This document shows, piece after piece, positions 12,101 through 24,100 of a stretch of DNA of 64,000 nt (the stretch's first letter is position 1; each line of letters starts with the position of its first letter). This DNA is from Camellia lanceoleosa (Eukaryota > Streptophyta > Magnoliopsida > Ericales > Theaceae). Position numbers and translations under genes: made by a program. The stretch covers positions 206,171,870 through 206,235,869 of the forward strand of contig CM045761.1 in assembly GCA_025200525.1 (NCBI GenBank). The letters are read 5' to 3'. Below the pieces are notes generated by a model. It did no database searches, had not been told where the DNA came from, and worked only from the letters and a program-made list of their open reading frames with translations.

Positions 12101-15100
12101 CAAATTGCACGATCACTGTGCAGCCATGGTAAATTTGATAATTTGAATATATGTAATTTTGAATATCTCTAATGCAAAATTTCGATCTAAACTGTTCTTA
12201 AGGATAGTTTTGTGGCTAATTTTATAGTTTCAGGTTTTTGCTGCAGAAGTTTCCAACCAAGGGGAAAACTGCTATGGACTTATAACCAAACTAAAGATTG
12301 AAGGGTAATTGTTCAAAGGAAACTAATATCACAAAAAGAGTAAAGTGGATGGTAGATAGGATATGATGGAGATAATTGACAGAAAAAAGTGGATGGTTGT
12401 TTTGTTTATGCAATTGGGCTATGATGACTTCTTTAATATATGCATTAAGATGGTAAGTTTGGGGTATCCAGAGATGCTAATGTGAATAGATCTCATTAAT
12501 ACAACGTTGATGGAGGGTAGTTTTATATAGATGGTGGCTGCTGCTGCTTGCCAGTGGTGGATGATGACAAAAATTGATGGAGATGCTTGTTGATGTGGCT
12601 GCTAAATGATTTGCCAAAATTGGGTTAAAGAGAAGAGTTGGGTGGTGATTTGGGTTAGAGAAAGGGGGAAAAGAAAAGAAGAGGAGGGAAGAAAAAGGCA
12701 GTCATGGTGGATGACTGATGACTAGGTGGCTATGGTGGTCCCTGCAAATTTTACAAAGAGAAATATAGTGGAGCATTCTAGCCAGACCTTTTGGCCTTAG
12801 GCTGTCAATTCGGCATGGTTTCTATTATGTACTTATATGTATGGATAGATACATGAAGTACTCTATTAAACATCAAGGAATATATATATCATCTTTAGGT
12901 TTCTCAGAATATTATCCAAACTTCATCTTTCTCAATTAGCTGAGTTTTGGATGTTAGCTTATGCTTTTGGCTGAACTTGGCTTAGCAGCCCAGTCTGACT
13001 TTTAGTGCAGCATTTTTACTATCTTTTCAAATATTCGAGGTTGGCTTTTCTCATTTGGATATAATAACCATAATATTGTCATATATACATACAATGGTTT
13101 TTCCTTCAATAATAGTTCCTGATTTCCTGAACAGCTTGATATTTCTGGGAAATTGTCTCACCAATCTCACAGCAGGTTATCTAAACCTTTTGCTTTTTCA
13201 GCTCTATGGCGAAGAGGGCGAGAGGCAATTGGCCAGACAAGCATTTGATCGTGCTAGAAGCATAGATCCTTCTCTTGCATTACCATGGGCAGGCATGTCA
13301 GCTGATATTTATGCTAGGTAAATTGTTATCTTCATGTAATGCATGATTTTTGTTTACCATTGTCACCTGAATACATCAATATCTGCCTCGTTTCTCAGGG
13401 AGCTGACCCCAGATGAAGCATACGAGAGTTGTTTACGGGCTGTTCAGATACTGCCTGTAAGGATTCTGTTTTTGTACATTGCTTTTCTGAATGCTTAGTA
13501 GTGAGGAATTTTTTGTACTTTCAATTTGTATGGAATTTTCCATAAAATTTCTTTATGGTTCCAATTGAATGGGTTATTTAATGTTTGATTGGAACTAAAG
13601 TAATTTGTATTGATTTGGTTTTTATTTCATTGAGTTGTTAGCGATCAATATATTATTAGAAGTGATTTAGTGTTTTATTGCAATCTTCGCCAATAAGATT
13701 ATCAGTTTTTTTCTTCCAAGTAGAGAGTGAGGTTTCTGCTTATGGCCTTAGACTTCATTGTGTTCTTAAATATCTTACAAAGTTGCACTTACATCTCCAA
13801 AATCTGGGCAGCTTGCAGAATTTCAAATTGGTCTTGCAAAGCTTGCTCTGCTTTCAGATCACCTTTCATCTTCACAGGTATGACCATATTAATTACTGAT
13901 ATAATACAATCATGAGTGTTTGCCACTGTTCCAAAAATGTGCTTGTTCTTCATGTTTCTTGTGGAGGGGGAGTTGCCAAGGGACATACTGTCAGTCTAAT
14001 TACTGCAGGTAATTGCTGTCTCAGGTATTTGGAGCCATCCGGCAGGCCATGCAGCGCGCACCCTACTATCCTGAATCCCACAATCTGAATGGGCTGGTTT
14101 GTGAGGCACGATTTGATTATCAGTCTGCTGCTGTCTCATATAGGCTTGCACGTTCTGCAATCAGTACTTTTGCTGGCAATGTTCCAAAATCCCATCTCAG
14201 AGATATATCAATTAATTTGGCCAGAACGCTTTGTATGGTAAAAAGATCTGACATTTTTTCTCTCCCAGTTGATCTTTAAATATACACACATCAAAACCTC
14301 AACACCTCTCTTGCCACTTCTTAAAATGTTTGTTGACTCATTCTCTATTGCATCCATTGATTGCAGGCAGGGAATGCTCTTGATGCTGTAAAAGAGTGTG
14401 AAGAATTAAACAAGGAAGGTTTGTCTAATGACTACAATAAATTACACACACACTTGCACCTGATAATTTTAGAGGATACCAAAATTAGGGAATGATTGTG
14501 ATATCATTCCCTTTTTATATTAATGAAGATTAATAATTACAAGGGAGCCCTAAGACATAGAATAATTACAATTGAATAATAACTCAACTAATAATATATT
14601 ATTGTAACACTCCTCTTGAAGCTGGTGCGAAGATATCTCTCATGCCTAGCTTGCCTAGGATGTCATGCAATGGCTTACTCTCAACTCCTTTAGTGAGGAT
14701 GTCAGCGAGTTGTTCACCAGACTGCACAAATGGAGTACGTCACCAGTGAGTTTCTCCTTAATGAAGTGGCGATCAATCTCAACATAGTTTGTTCTGTCAT
14801 GTTGAACCGGATTGTGAGCGATGTTGATGGCGGCCTTATTATCACAGTATAACCGCATGGAGTCTGTCTGATCAATACCAAGACCACTCAACAATTACTT
14901 GATCCATAAGAGCTCACACACCCCTTGTGCCATAGTTCTAAACTCAACTTCTGTATTTGACTTGACAACCACATTCTGTTTCTTATTCCTCTAATTAACT
15001 AGGTTGCCTCCAACAAGGTGCAATACCCTGAAGTCGATCTCCTATCAGTTACTGATCTAGTCTAGTTAGCATCTGTATAGGCTTTTACACGAAGATGATC

Positions 15101-18100
15101 ATGTTTTGAAAAATAAAGACCCTTACCAAGAGCAGATTTCAAGTACTTCAAAATTCTTATGATAGCCTCGAAGTGAATCTGACAAGGAGCATGCATAAAC
15201 TGGCTAACCATACTGACAGCAACAACAATATCAGGTTGTGAGTGAGATAGATAGATGAGCTTACCCACTAAACGCTGATAGCTCCTCCTATCAACAGCTG
15301 CTCCTTCTTCATCATTCTCCAGTTTCTGATTGAGTTTCAGTGGAGTGTCATAGGCCTTGCAGCCAAGCATCTCAATTTCCTTCAATAGGTCAAGCACATA
15401 CTTCCTCCATGAGATAAATATCTCATCCTTGGAGCAAGCAACTTTAATTCCCAGAAAATACTTCAAGCTCCCCAAGTCTTTGATTTCAAACTCACTTGCT
15501 AAATATTTCTTCAACAAAGGTATTTCCTCACTATCTTCACTTGTAAGAACTATGTCATCCACATAAACAATGAGCTCTGTAGTCTTACCATGTGAGAAAT
15601 GTTTCATAAACAAGGTGTGATTTGTCTAGCTCTGTTTGAAGTCATACTTAAGCATAGCCTGAGTGAATCTCTCAAACCAAGCTTTTGGAAACTGTTTGAA
15701 ACCATATAATGACTTCCGAAGCCGATATATTTTACCCTATGTCTGATGATCCTCAAAACTAGGTGGAATGTCCATATATACTTATTTTTCGAGGTCATCA
15801 TAGAAAAAGGTATTCTTGACATCAAACTGATGAAGTGGCCAATCTAGATTAGCTGCTAGAGAGAGAAGTACTCTGACTAAATTCATCTTAGCCAACTTAG
15901 TCAATTCCTAAGTGCCATTCTTCCTAAGTGCTTTCATGTTCTCGATCATGGCAAGTTTTCACTCAAAGATAGCAAGAGCATCCTGAAAATGGTTAGGAAT
16001 GCTAACAAAGGAAATATTTGACACAAAAGCTCTATATGAGAACGACAAATGAGAGTAGGACACCAAATTTGAGATAGGATGTATCAAGATCAGTGGACGA
16101 CAAATGAGAGTAGTACAAGATCTCGCACCCTTTCTCTTGGCAATAGTAACATAAGATCAATATTAGTGGACTCAAGAGATTCAAAGTTACCTGGACTCTC
16201 ATCATAAGCAGGAGATGGCTGTGGGTGAGCAGAAGTTCTTATATCTAGTTAACTTTCTGTCTGTTTTTGTCCTTGACATAAGCTTGTCCTTCCCTATCTT
16301 TGGTGGCATTGGGTTCCATAGTCCCAGTAAGAGGTGGTGGTGTTACAAGAACAATTGGTTCCACCATAGGAATCATAGGAATCATTTCACACCAAGGCTC
16401 TCCCTAAAGGGAGGACTATGAAATTAGAGAGGACAAGAAATAGGACTGGGACTTAAAAAAGGTAACATCCATAGACACAAACCACTTACGAGGAGGGTGA
16501 TAACACTTATACCCCTTTTAAGTAAGAGAGTACCCAAGGAAAACACATTTGAGGGAGCGAGGGTCCAACTTACCACGAGTAGGAGAGTGATTGTGATGAA
16601 ACAGAATGGGGAACCATTGATCTGGAAATTGCAACATGGCTTGAAAGGCCTTTTGATGAAACAGAAATTCGAGAGGCAGTTTTTGATTGTGAGAGAGATA
16701 AAGCTCCAGGTCTGGATGGTTTCTCTATGGCTGTCTTTCAAGATCGTTGGGAGGTGGTGGAAGGGGATTTGTTGAGAGTGTTTTTGGAATTTTATGAGCC
16801 CGGAATTGTTAATTTGAGCTCAAATGCTACATTCATCTGTTTAATTCCTAAGAAAGTCAATGCTGTTAGAATTGGAGATTTTAGGCCTATCAGTTTGGTA
16901 ACGTTATTGTATAAGATTTTGGGAAAGGTTTTATCAAAAAGACTAAGGATGTCTTTAGGGGATACGGTGTCTAGGGTGCAGGGGGCTTTTGTGAAAGGTA
17001 GACAAATTTTAGATGTTGCTTTAGTGGCAAATGAAGTAGTGGAGGAATATAGGAGTTCAGGGAGGGAATGACTTATTTTTAAGGTTGATTTTGAAAAGGC
17101 ATATGACAATGTGGATTGACAATTTTTAGATTTTGTAATGGATAAGAAAGAATACGGTGGGAGGTGGAGATCTTGGATTAGGGGTTGTTTGTCGACTTGC
17201 AATATGTCAGTTATAGTTAATGGGAAACCAGGGGAGTGTTTTAGGGCTTCGCAAGGGCTTTGACAAGGGGACCCACTTTTTCCTTTTCTTTTTATTTTGG
17301 TAGCAGATGTTTTGGGCAGGATGGTTGATAGAGCTAAAGAAACAGGTCTTGTTGAGGGGTTGGAGGTGGGAAGGGATAGAGTTAGTGTGACCCATTTACA
17401 ATATGCGGATTATACTATATTTTTTTCCACGGGGGATGAAAATCAGATACTCAACCTATATTCGATCTTGAGAATTTTTGGGCTTCTTTCGGGGCTCAAG
17501 GTTAATTTGGGAAAAAGTAGTGTGGTGGGAATTAATATGCAGCAACATCAACTTCAGAGTAGGGCGTCTCTTTTAGATTGTGGTATAGAGTCCTTTCCGA
17601 TTAAGTATTTGGGTCTTCTTTTGGGGGGTAATCCTAGAAGTGAAGCTTTTTGGACTCCAGTAATGGAAAAGATTGGCAAAAGGTTGGAAGGTTGGAGTAA
17701 GGCTTTATTATCTCGAGGGGGAAGGTACACTTTGTTTAAGATTGTTTTGAGCGGAATTCCTATCTATTATTTATCTTTGTTCAAGATTCTGGTTAAGGTG
17801 GCAAGGTCAATGGAAAAGTTGATGTGGGATTTTCTTTGGGAAGGTAAGGATGAGGAGAAAAAGGATCATTTGGTCAATTGGAAGGTGGTGTCGCTACCTA
17901 AGGAGAAAGGGGGTTTGGCTATCGGTAACATTGTAGCTAGGAACTTGGCCCTTCTTGGCAAGTGGTTATGGAGATTTCCACTGGAGATTGATTCATTATG
18001 GCATTCGGTTATTAGAAGCAAATATGGGATTCAGGACAATGGTAGGGATTCACGAGTGGTTTTAAGGGGTAGTTGCTGTGCTCCTTGGAAGTCAATTTCT

Positions 18101-21100
18101 CAAATTTTCACATGTTGGTCTCGACATCTTTCTGTTAGGGTGGGTAATGGGAAAATTGTTCGGTTTTGGGAGGATGTTTGGATGGGTCAATCTTCCTTTC
18201 CTGCGGATTTTCCGCATCTTTATCGAGTGGCTCATTCTCATAATTCTTCAATTGCTTCCATGGCTTGCTCTCTCTTAGCTCCAATTGCTTGGAATTTTGA
18301 TTTTTCTAGAAATCTTAATGATAGGGAGGCTTCACAGTTGGTTTCTTTATTATCTAGAATTGATCACTTCTCTTTGTCTCCTCTTTTGAAGGACAAGAGG
18401 GTTTGGGCACTTCATTCGTCCGGAATATTTTCTTGTAAGTCTTTTTTTTATTACATCATCGATAATCCTCAAATCCCTCAATTTCCTTTTTCTAAAAAAG
18501 TTTGGAAGGCTTGTGCTCCCTTAAAGGTAAAGGTGTTCATGTGGGCCTTGGTTCATGGGGGAATTTTGACAAATGATACATTGCAGAAAAGGAGACCTAA
18601 TTGTTTTTTAAATCCTCAGTGGTGCATTCTGTGTTGTAAAAGCGGGGAATCCGTGGATCATCTATTCTTGCATTGTCCAATAGCTTTGAATCTATGGCAT
18701 AGATTGTTTTGTGTTGGAAATGGTATGTGGGTGGCCCCAAAAAGGAGTGTGCATATGCTCTTAATTGATTTTCATACATTTGGAGGATCGAAGAGAGCCA
18801 AAATTTTATGGACTTGTGCTGTCTTTGCAACTTTTTGGGTGTTATGGTGGGAGCGAAATTAGAGTTTGTTTGAAGATAAGTTTTGGGAGGTGGACTGTTT
18901 ATGGGATCATGTTTGTCACTTATCTTCTTTTTGGGCATCGGGGAACTCTTTATTTAAGGGAGTTTCACTCCTTTTGTTAGCTAGAGATTGGTTGGCGGTG
19001 TGTGCTTTGTAAGCTTCTGCTTGTTTTTTGTCGGTTAGGGACTTTTTCCTGTTGTCTTTTCACTGTTTTGTATTTAGAGGATGCCTCATCCTCTTCTCTC
19101 CTTTTTCAGTTTTATTAATAAAGCTTTTGTTGTTGATCAAAAAAAAAAAAGATTGTGGACAAAACAGACACAGCCAAATATTTTGGGAGGAATATAAAAC
19201 AAGGACTTGGAACTTAAGAGGACTTGAATCGGAGCTTGTTTTTGCAAGACCTGGGTAGGAGAACGATTAATAAGATGGGTAGCGGTGAGAACAACGTCGC
19301 CCCAATAGGACCGAGGCACACTCATAGAAAAACACATGTACCGAGCCATGTCAAGAAGATAACGATTCTTGCGTTCCGCTACCCTGTTTTGTTGAGGGAT
19401 ATTGCTACAAGAGGTCTGATGGATAATGTCATGGGCAGAAAAATATTGCCCTAACCCAAAATCTATATGTTCCTTCAGAACGGAAAATTTTTACAGTGGC
19501 TCCAAACTGAGTACAAATCATCTTATGAAAATTGCGGAACACAGAGAAAATCTCACTCGTCTTTCATGAGATACACCCAAGTCGTATGAGAAAAATCATT
19601 AATAAATGTAACAAACCATCGATAACCTTTCACAGACATAACACGAGATGGACTCCGAACATCAGAATGTATTAATGAAAAATGAATTAAACTTTTTTTA
19701 AAACTGGGAGTAAAAGAAGCTCTGTGTTGTTTTTCAAGTTGACAAGACTCATAAAGAAACTCAAACACGTTATTGTTTGCAAAAACAGATGGAAATAAAT
19801 GCTTAAGTAAATAAAAAGAAGGATACCCAAGACGTTTGTGCGACAACCATAAATCATCTTTGGTAGTAGGACTCATGGTGGAAGAATGAGGAAGTAGAGG
19901 CCATTTTCTGCATTACTATTGCCAATTGTCATCCTCGTGACAAGGTCTTGAAAAAGACAATAATCAAGAAAAAAAGTCACACTATAATCCAAATTCTTTG
20001 TAATACGATTCAAGGATAACAGGTTAACAGAAAAATTGGGAACATAGAGAACAGAAGATAGAGGTATGGTAGGAGTGACATGGACTAAACCTTTCCCAGA
20101 AATAGAAGAAACGATACCATCTGCAATCCTAACTTTGTCCTAACCTAAAGAACAGTCTGCTTCCCCTAAACAGAGCTCTCAATAAAGTGGCTCAATTCAA
20201 ATGCCTGTGAGAAATTCCCTTTGTGGGAATAAGTAGTAGCCACTGCCTCCTAAATATCCTATGCAGTATCCATAGATAAATAACCCTCTCCAATCTTTGG
20301 GACCATAGAATGTATCAACCAACCCATAATTAGGGAGTTGGTGATCTCCCATTGATCACAACTCTGGTCCGTGGTGCTGGGTGCTTATATCCTACCATTA
20401 ACATATCCTATCTTCCCTTTGCTCTTCAAAAAGATAGTCAAACTCTGCGACCACGCTAGATAGTTCTGACCATTGAATAGAGAGGTGGTGATTTTAAGAG
20501 TAAGGTTGTAGTTATTAGCCATAGTAGTAGGTATAATGGAACTCCCACTCTTAGGTGTCTGAGAAGTAGTGGACAAACTGGTGGAATCTGCCATGTATAC
20601 TATACTACCTAACCCTTAACAAAACTAATGCCAATCACAAACTCGGAAGATGGTGGAAGAATAGTAAGCACAATGACCACTAAGAATATTAAAGAATTAA
20701 ACACTCGTCATTTTTTTTTTTAAAGAGAAGAAAAGAAGAAACAGAGGTCAATACCTCATCGCAAAGTCAACAACAGCAATAGAAGTTCAAACAAACAGGG
20801 AGATGACACAGCAGAGGATGTCGAAGGAAGCCAGAGAATGCCTTGGGGCTGTCGGCTGGGTCTAAGAGACTGCTAGTGGTAGTTGGCAAGGCAGGATGAG
20901 CTTGCCCTAGTGGTCGACTTAAGCCAGAAGGCCTGTTGGTAGGTACCAACAAGAGACTGGGGCACTTGCGATAGTGATCAAAGGGGCTAGGGCTACCTCC
21001 GACAGGTTCAGCAGCTAGCGTCTGGGCCAAGAAGCCCTTCGGCAGTAGTTGACTGGGCTAGGAAGGTGTTACCCCTGTCAAACCTGGGTGGGAGCTTTGT

Positions 21101-24100
21101 AGTGTATGGATGTAGGGTTGTGGCTCTGATACCATGATAATTTTAGAGAATACCAAAATTAGAGAATGATTGTGATATCATTTTTTTTTTATATTAATGA
21201 AGATTAATAATTACAAAGGAGCCCTAAGGCATAGAATAATTATAATTGAATAATAACTTAACTAATAATATACTATTCTAACAGCACCTTCATTTTGCAG
21301 TTGCACTTTTAACTGAGTGCACAATTATGAGGAAAAAATGAGTGAAATTATCTTCATCACCGGACTCCTCATCTTGATTACCAGACTCCCTCTATGTTTT
21401 TATGTACATTCTCCCATAATTTGGATAATGTGAAGTCTAATTAATTGAACTTGATCATCAGTCAAGAAAATGAGCAACCACCTGTATGGGGATATAGGTT
21501 GTGAAGTCCAGAATCTTTATTATTTGGAAAAGTTTTGTCATGACCCCAACCCCACACTATGCGGATTAGGGTGTGATAGGCTGATAGCCGAAGCTACCAA
21601 AGGCCCTATACTAGTGTTAACTGAAAATGTTAATACCCTAGCGAATTTACGTTTTAGAACGCACGTTCTGAAATATGGTACACTTCTCATTACAAAACAG
21701 TGAATTTAGCTATCCAAAACGATCCAAAAATTTGATTTCAATATATTTCTTTAAAGGTTTCCTTAAGAGGCAACAATAAAATATAGTGAACCAAAATTTG
21801 GGGAGAGTGGAGTTTTGGCAAGGCAAAACGTAAAAAATTGGATATAATGCTCATAGAAATGTGTTGTTACATGATTGATTTGAAAAAGAAAAAAAAAAAA
21901 ATTTTATTAGATGTCCTATTGTTAAAAGAAAATTACTTTAGAAGTACTTTAAATTATAGTAATGTGTACAATTCTAGGAATTAAATTAGACAAATATGTA
22001 CAAAATTTCGTATTTGCGTGTGGCTAAACAATTAATTAAGTCAATTTTTAGAAATAATTATGGCTTAATAAGAAATAAATGGGAAAGCCAAATATAATGG
22101 GAGCATAACACCCCTAGGGTGTTACAAGTTTTCTAGTTTTCTTGTAGTCTGTCATTATGCAGTTCAGATATATTCATGTTAGTAAATTTCTTATTGATAA
22201 AGCAAAGGCAGGAAAGAACTTTTTTTTGGGTTAGATTCTTGGGTCTGATATTGTGAAGTGAATCTATATTCTGGAATTTCTATGTTTTTCATTTTCTAAT
22301 ACATTTAATGTTTTAGGTCTGCTTGATTCGGAAGGTTTGCAGATATATGCTGTTTCTCTATGGAAACTTGGAAAGAATGACCTGGTTCTTTCTGTGGCGA
22401 ATGATCTCACTGCAAGTGCTTTGTCCATGAAACAGCCATCCAGGGATGCCTCTGTCACTTTAATCTGTAGATTGCTTTACTACATTTCTGGACTGGAATC
22501 AGCAGTTATATGCATTTTAAAAATGCCCAAGGAATTATTTCAAAGTTCAAAAATTAGTTTTGTACTATCTGCCATTCATGCTCTGGATCAATCTAATCGG
22601 CTGCTGTCAGTGGTTTCACGCAGTCGCATCTTTCTTGCATCTCCTGAAGAGACCACCAGAATGCACTTCTTGATAGCACTCAGTAAACTCGTAATTTTCT
22701 GTTTCCACTTGTTTCAATTTAAACATTCATGTAGCTTAGCTAGCATTTTTGCAGTTTGTGGAATGCCAGTTATGAGGTGGGAATATGGGTTTGCTTTTGG
22801 GTTGTGTAGGTCAAACATGGATCTGAAGAGTGCCTCGGGATTCAAAGTGGGGTAAAACATCTTCGAAAAGTTCTTCACATGTATCCTAACAGTGATTTGA
22901 TAAGGTATGTGTATATTGTAGAATAAATAGATTATGTTGATGTCTCCATTTTTCCATGGAGCATACTAATGCAGCTAGTACCACCTATATGATGCTTCTA
23001 CATGTGGTGTGGATGCTTCAGTTTGAGAGATTAGGTGTCTTTCATATTTGCCTAACCTTTTTCCAAGTCCATACCCCGGAGGGCTGCTGCTTGCGAGGAA
23101 CATGATGGTTTTAGAAGCTTACTTTTCTAGCCATGCAAGACAATAGGGGGACTTGAGGGACATTTTGGTTGAGGGACAAACTACATATACCTACTTGACT
23201 TGCAAGGATGACTTCTTAAACAATAATTCACTTCGCTAATGATTTGATTTAACTACATATCTGCTTGGCTTGCAAGGATGACTCAACCAAACCAAATCAA
23301 ACCAAACTAAGTCTTGTGTCCCGATCAAGTGGGTCAGCTCCATAAATCCGTTTTCATCTTTTAGCTCTACTAGTGGAGGTGCACGTGCATTGCACGTGCT
23401 AATTTTTCATCTTCTTATTTTTATTTTTTTTTGTTTGGTTACTAGCTTTTATAATATTTTTTTAGCTTTTTGTGTTTTACCTTTTTATAATAGTTGCATT
23501 GGCCAGAACGTATGAGTGGACATTGAATGTATGATAAAAGAATAAAAATCGGTATAAACATTTTACATATTATTCCGTATTTTTATATTTATGTTTAAGC
23601 ATTAAAATTTTAAAAGTAGTTTGAAGCCAATCACATAAAATAATTGTAATCCATATCACATGGTTGGATTTATTATTATTAAATATATAATTTAACATGT
23701 TATTTCACTTTTGTTATGTGTATGAATGTAGAAACCACTTGGTAATTAAAAAGTGAAGAAATAAAACACCCAACTAACATTGTAATATTATTATTATTAT
23801 TATTATTATTTTGAAATAAAATAAGTAAAGGAAATTGAAAGACAAAGTATTTTTAGAAAATTCATTCATTCTCTAGTTTGATCCTCTTTGCGGTTAAACT
23901 TTGGTAATTTGTTATATTGTTATTTCCATTCCATATTAATGTTTGTCATTTTGTACTTCTGCTACAAACTTTCCATATGTGGATCCTTATCATTCATCTT
24001 GTCTAGCCTTGAAAGATAAAGTAGTTATTATTATTTTTGTTGGTGATGGTGTTAAAAAAAAAGAAAAAATTAATTTCAACTACACATGAGAAGGGAAAGT

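Larger units (their letters stand above)
14461..21283 (-). mobile_element. Complete Ty1/copia retrotransposon in SKI3 intron
   Basis: The two 149-bp LTRs (14461-14609, 21135-21283) have TG...CA ends and are flanked by the 5-bp target duplication GCACC (14456-14460, 21284-21288). A primer-binding site complementary to initiator tRNA-Met (TGGTATCAGAGCC on the minus strand, 21121-21134) adjoins the right LTR, which is therefore the 5' LTR. Recognisable gag, integrase, reverse transcriptase and RNase H pieces follow leftward in copia order. A LINE splits the element between integrase and RT. It lies antisense to SKI3. Confidence 0.93.

Noticed and set aside
20767..21030. 87-codon minus frame near the copia 5' LTR
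   Set aside because: Lies in the leader between primer site and gag start; no homology recognised.
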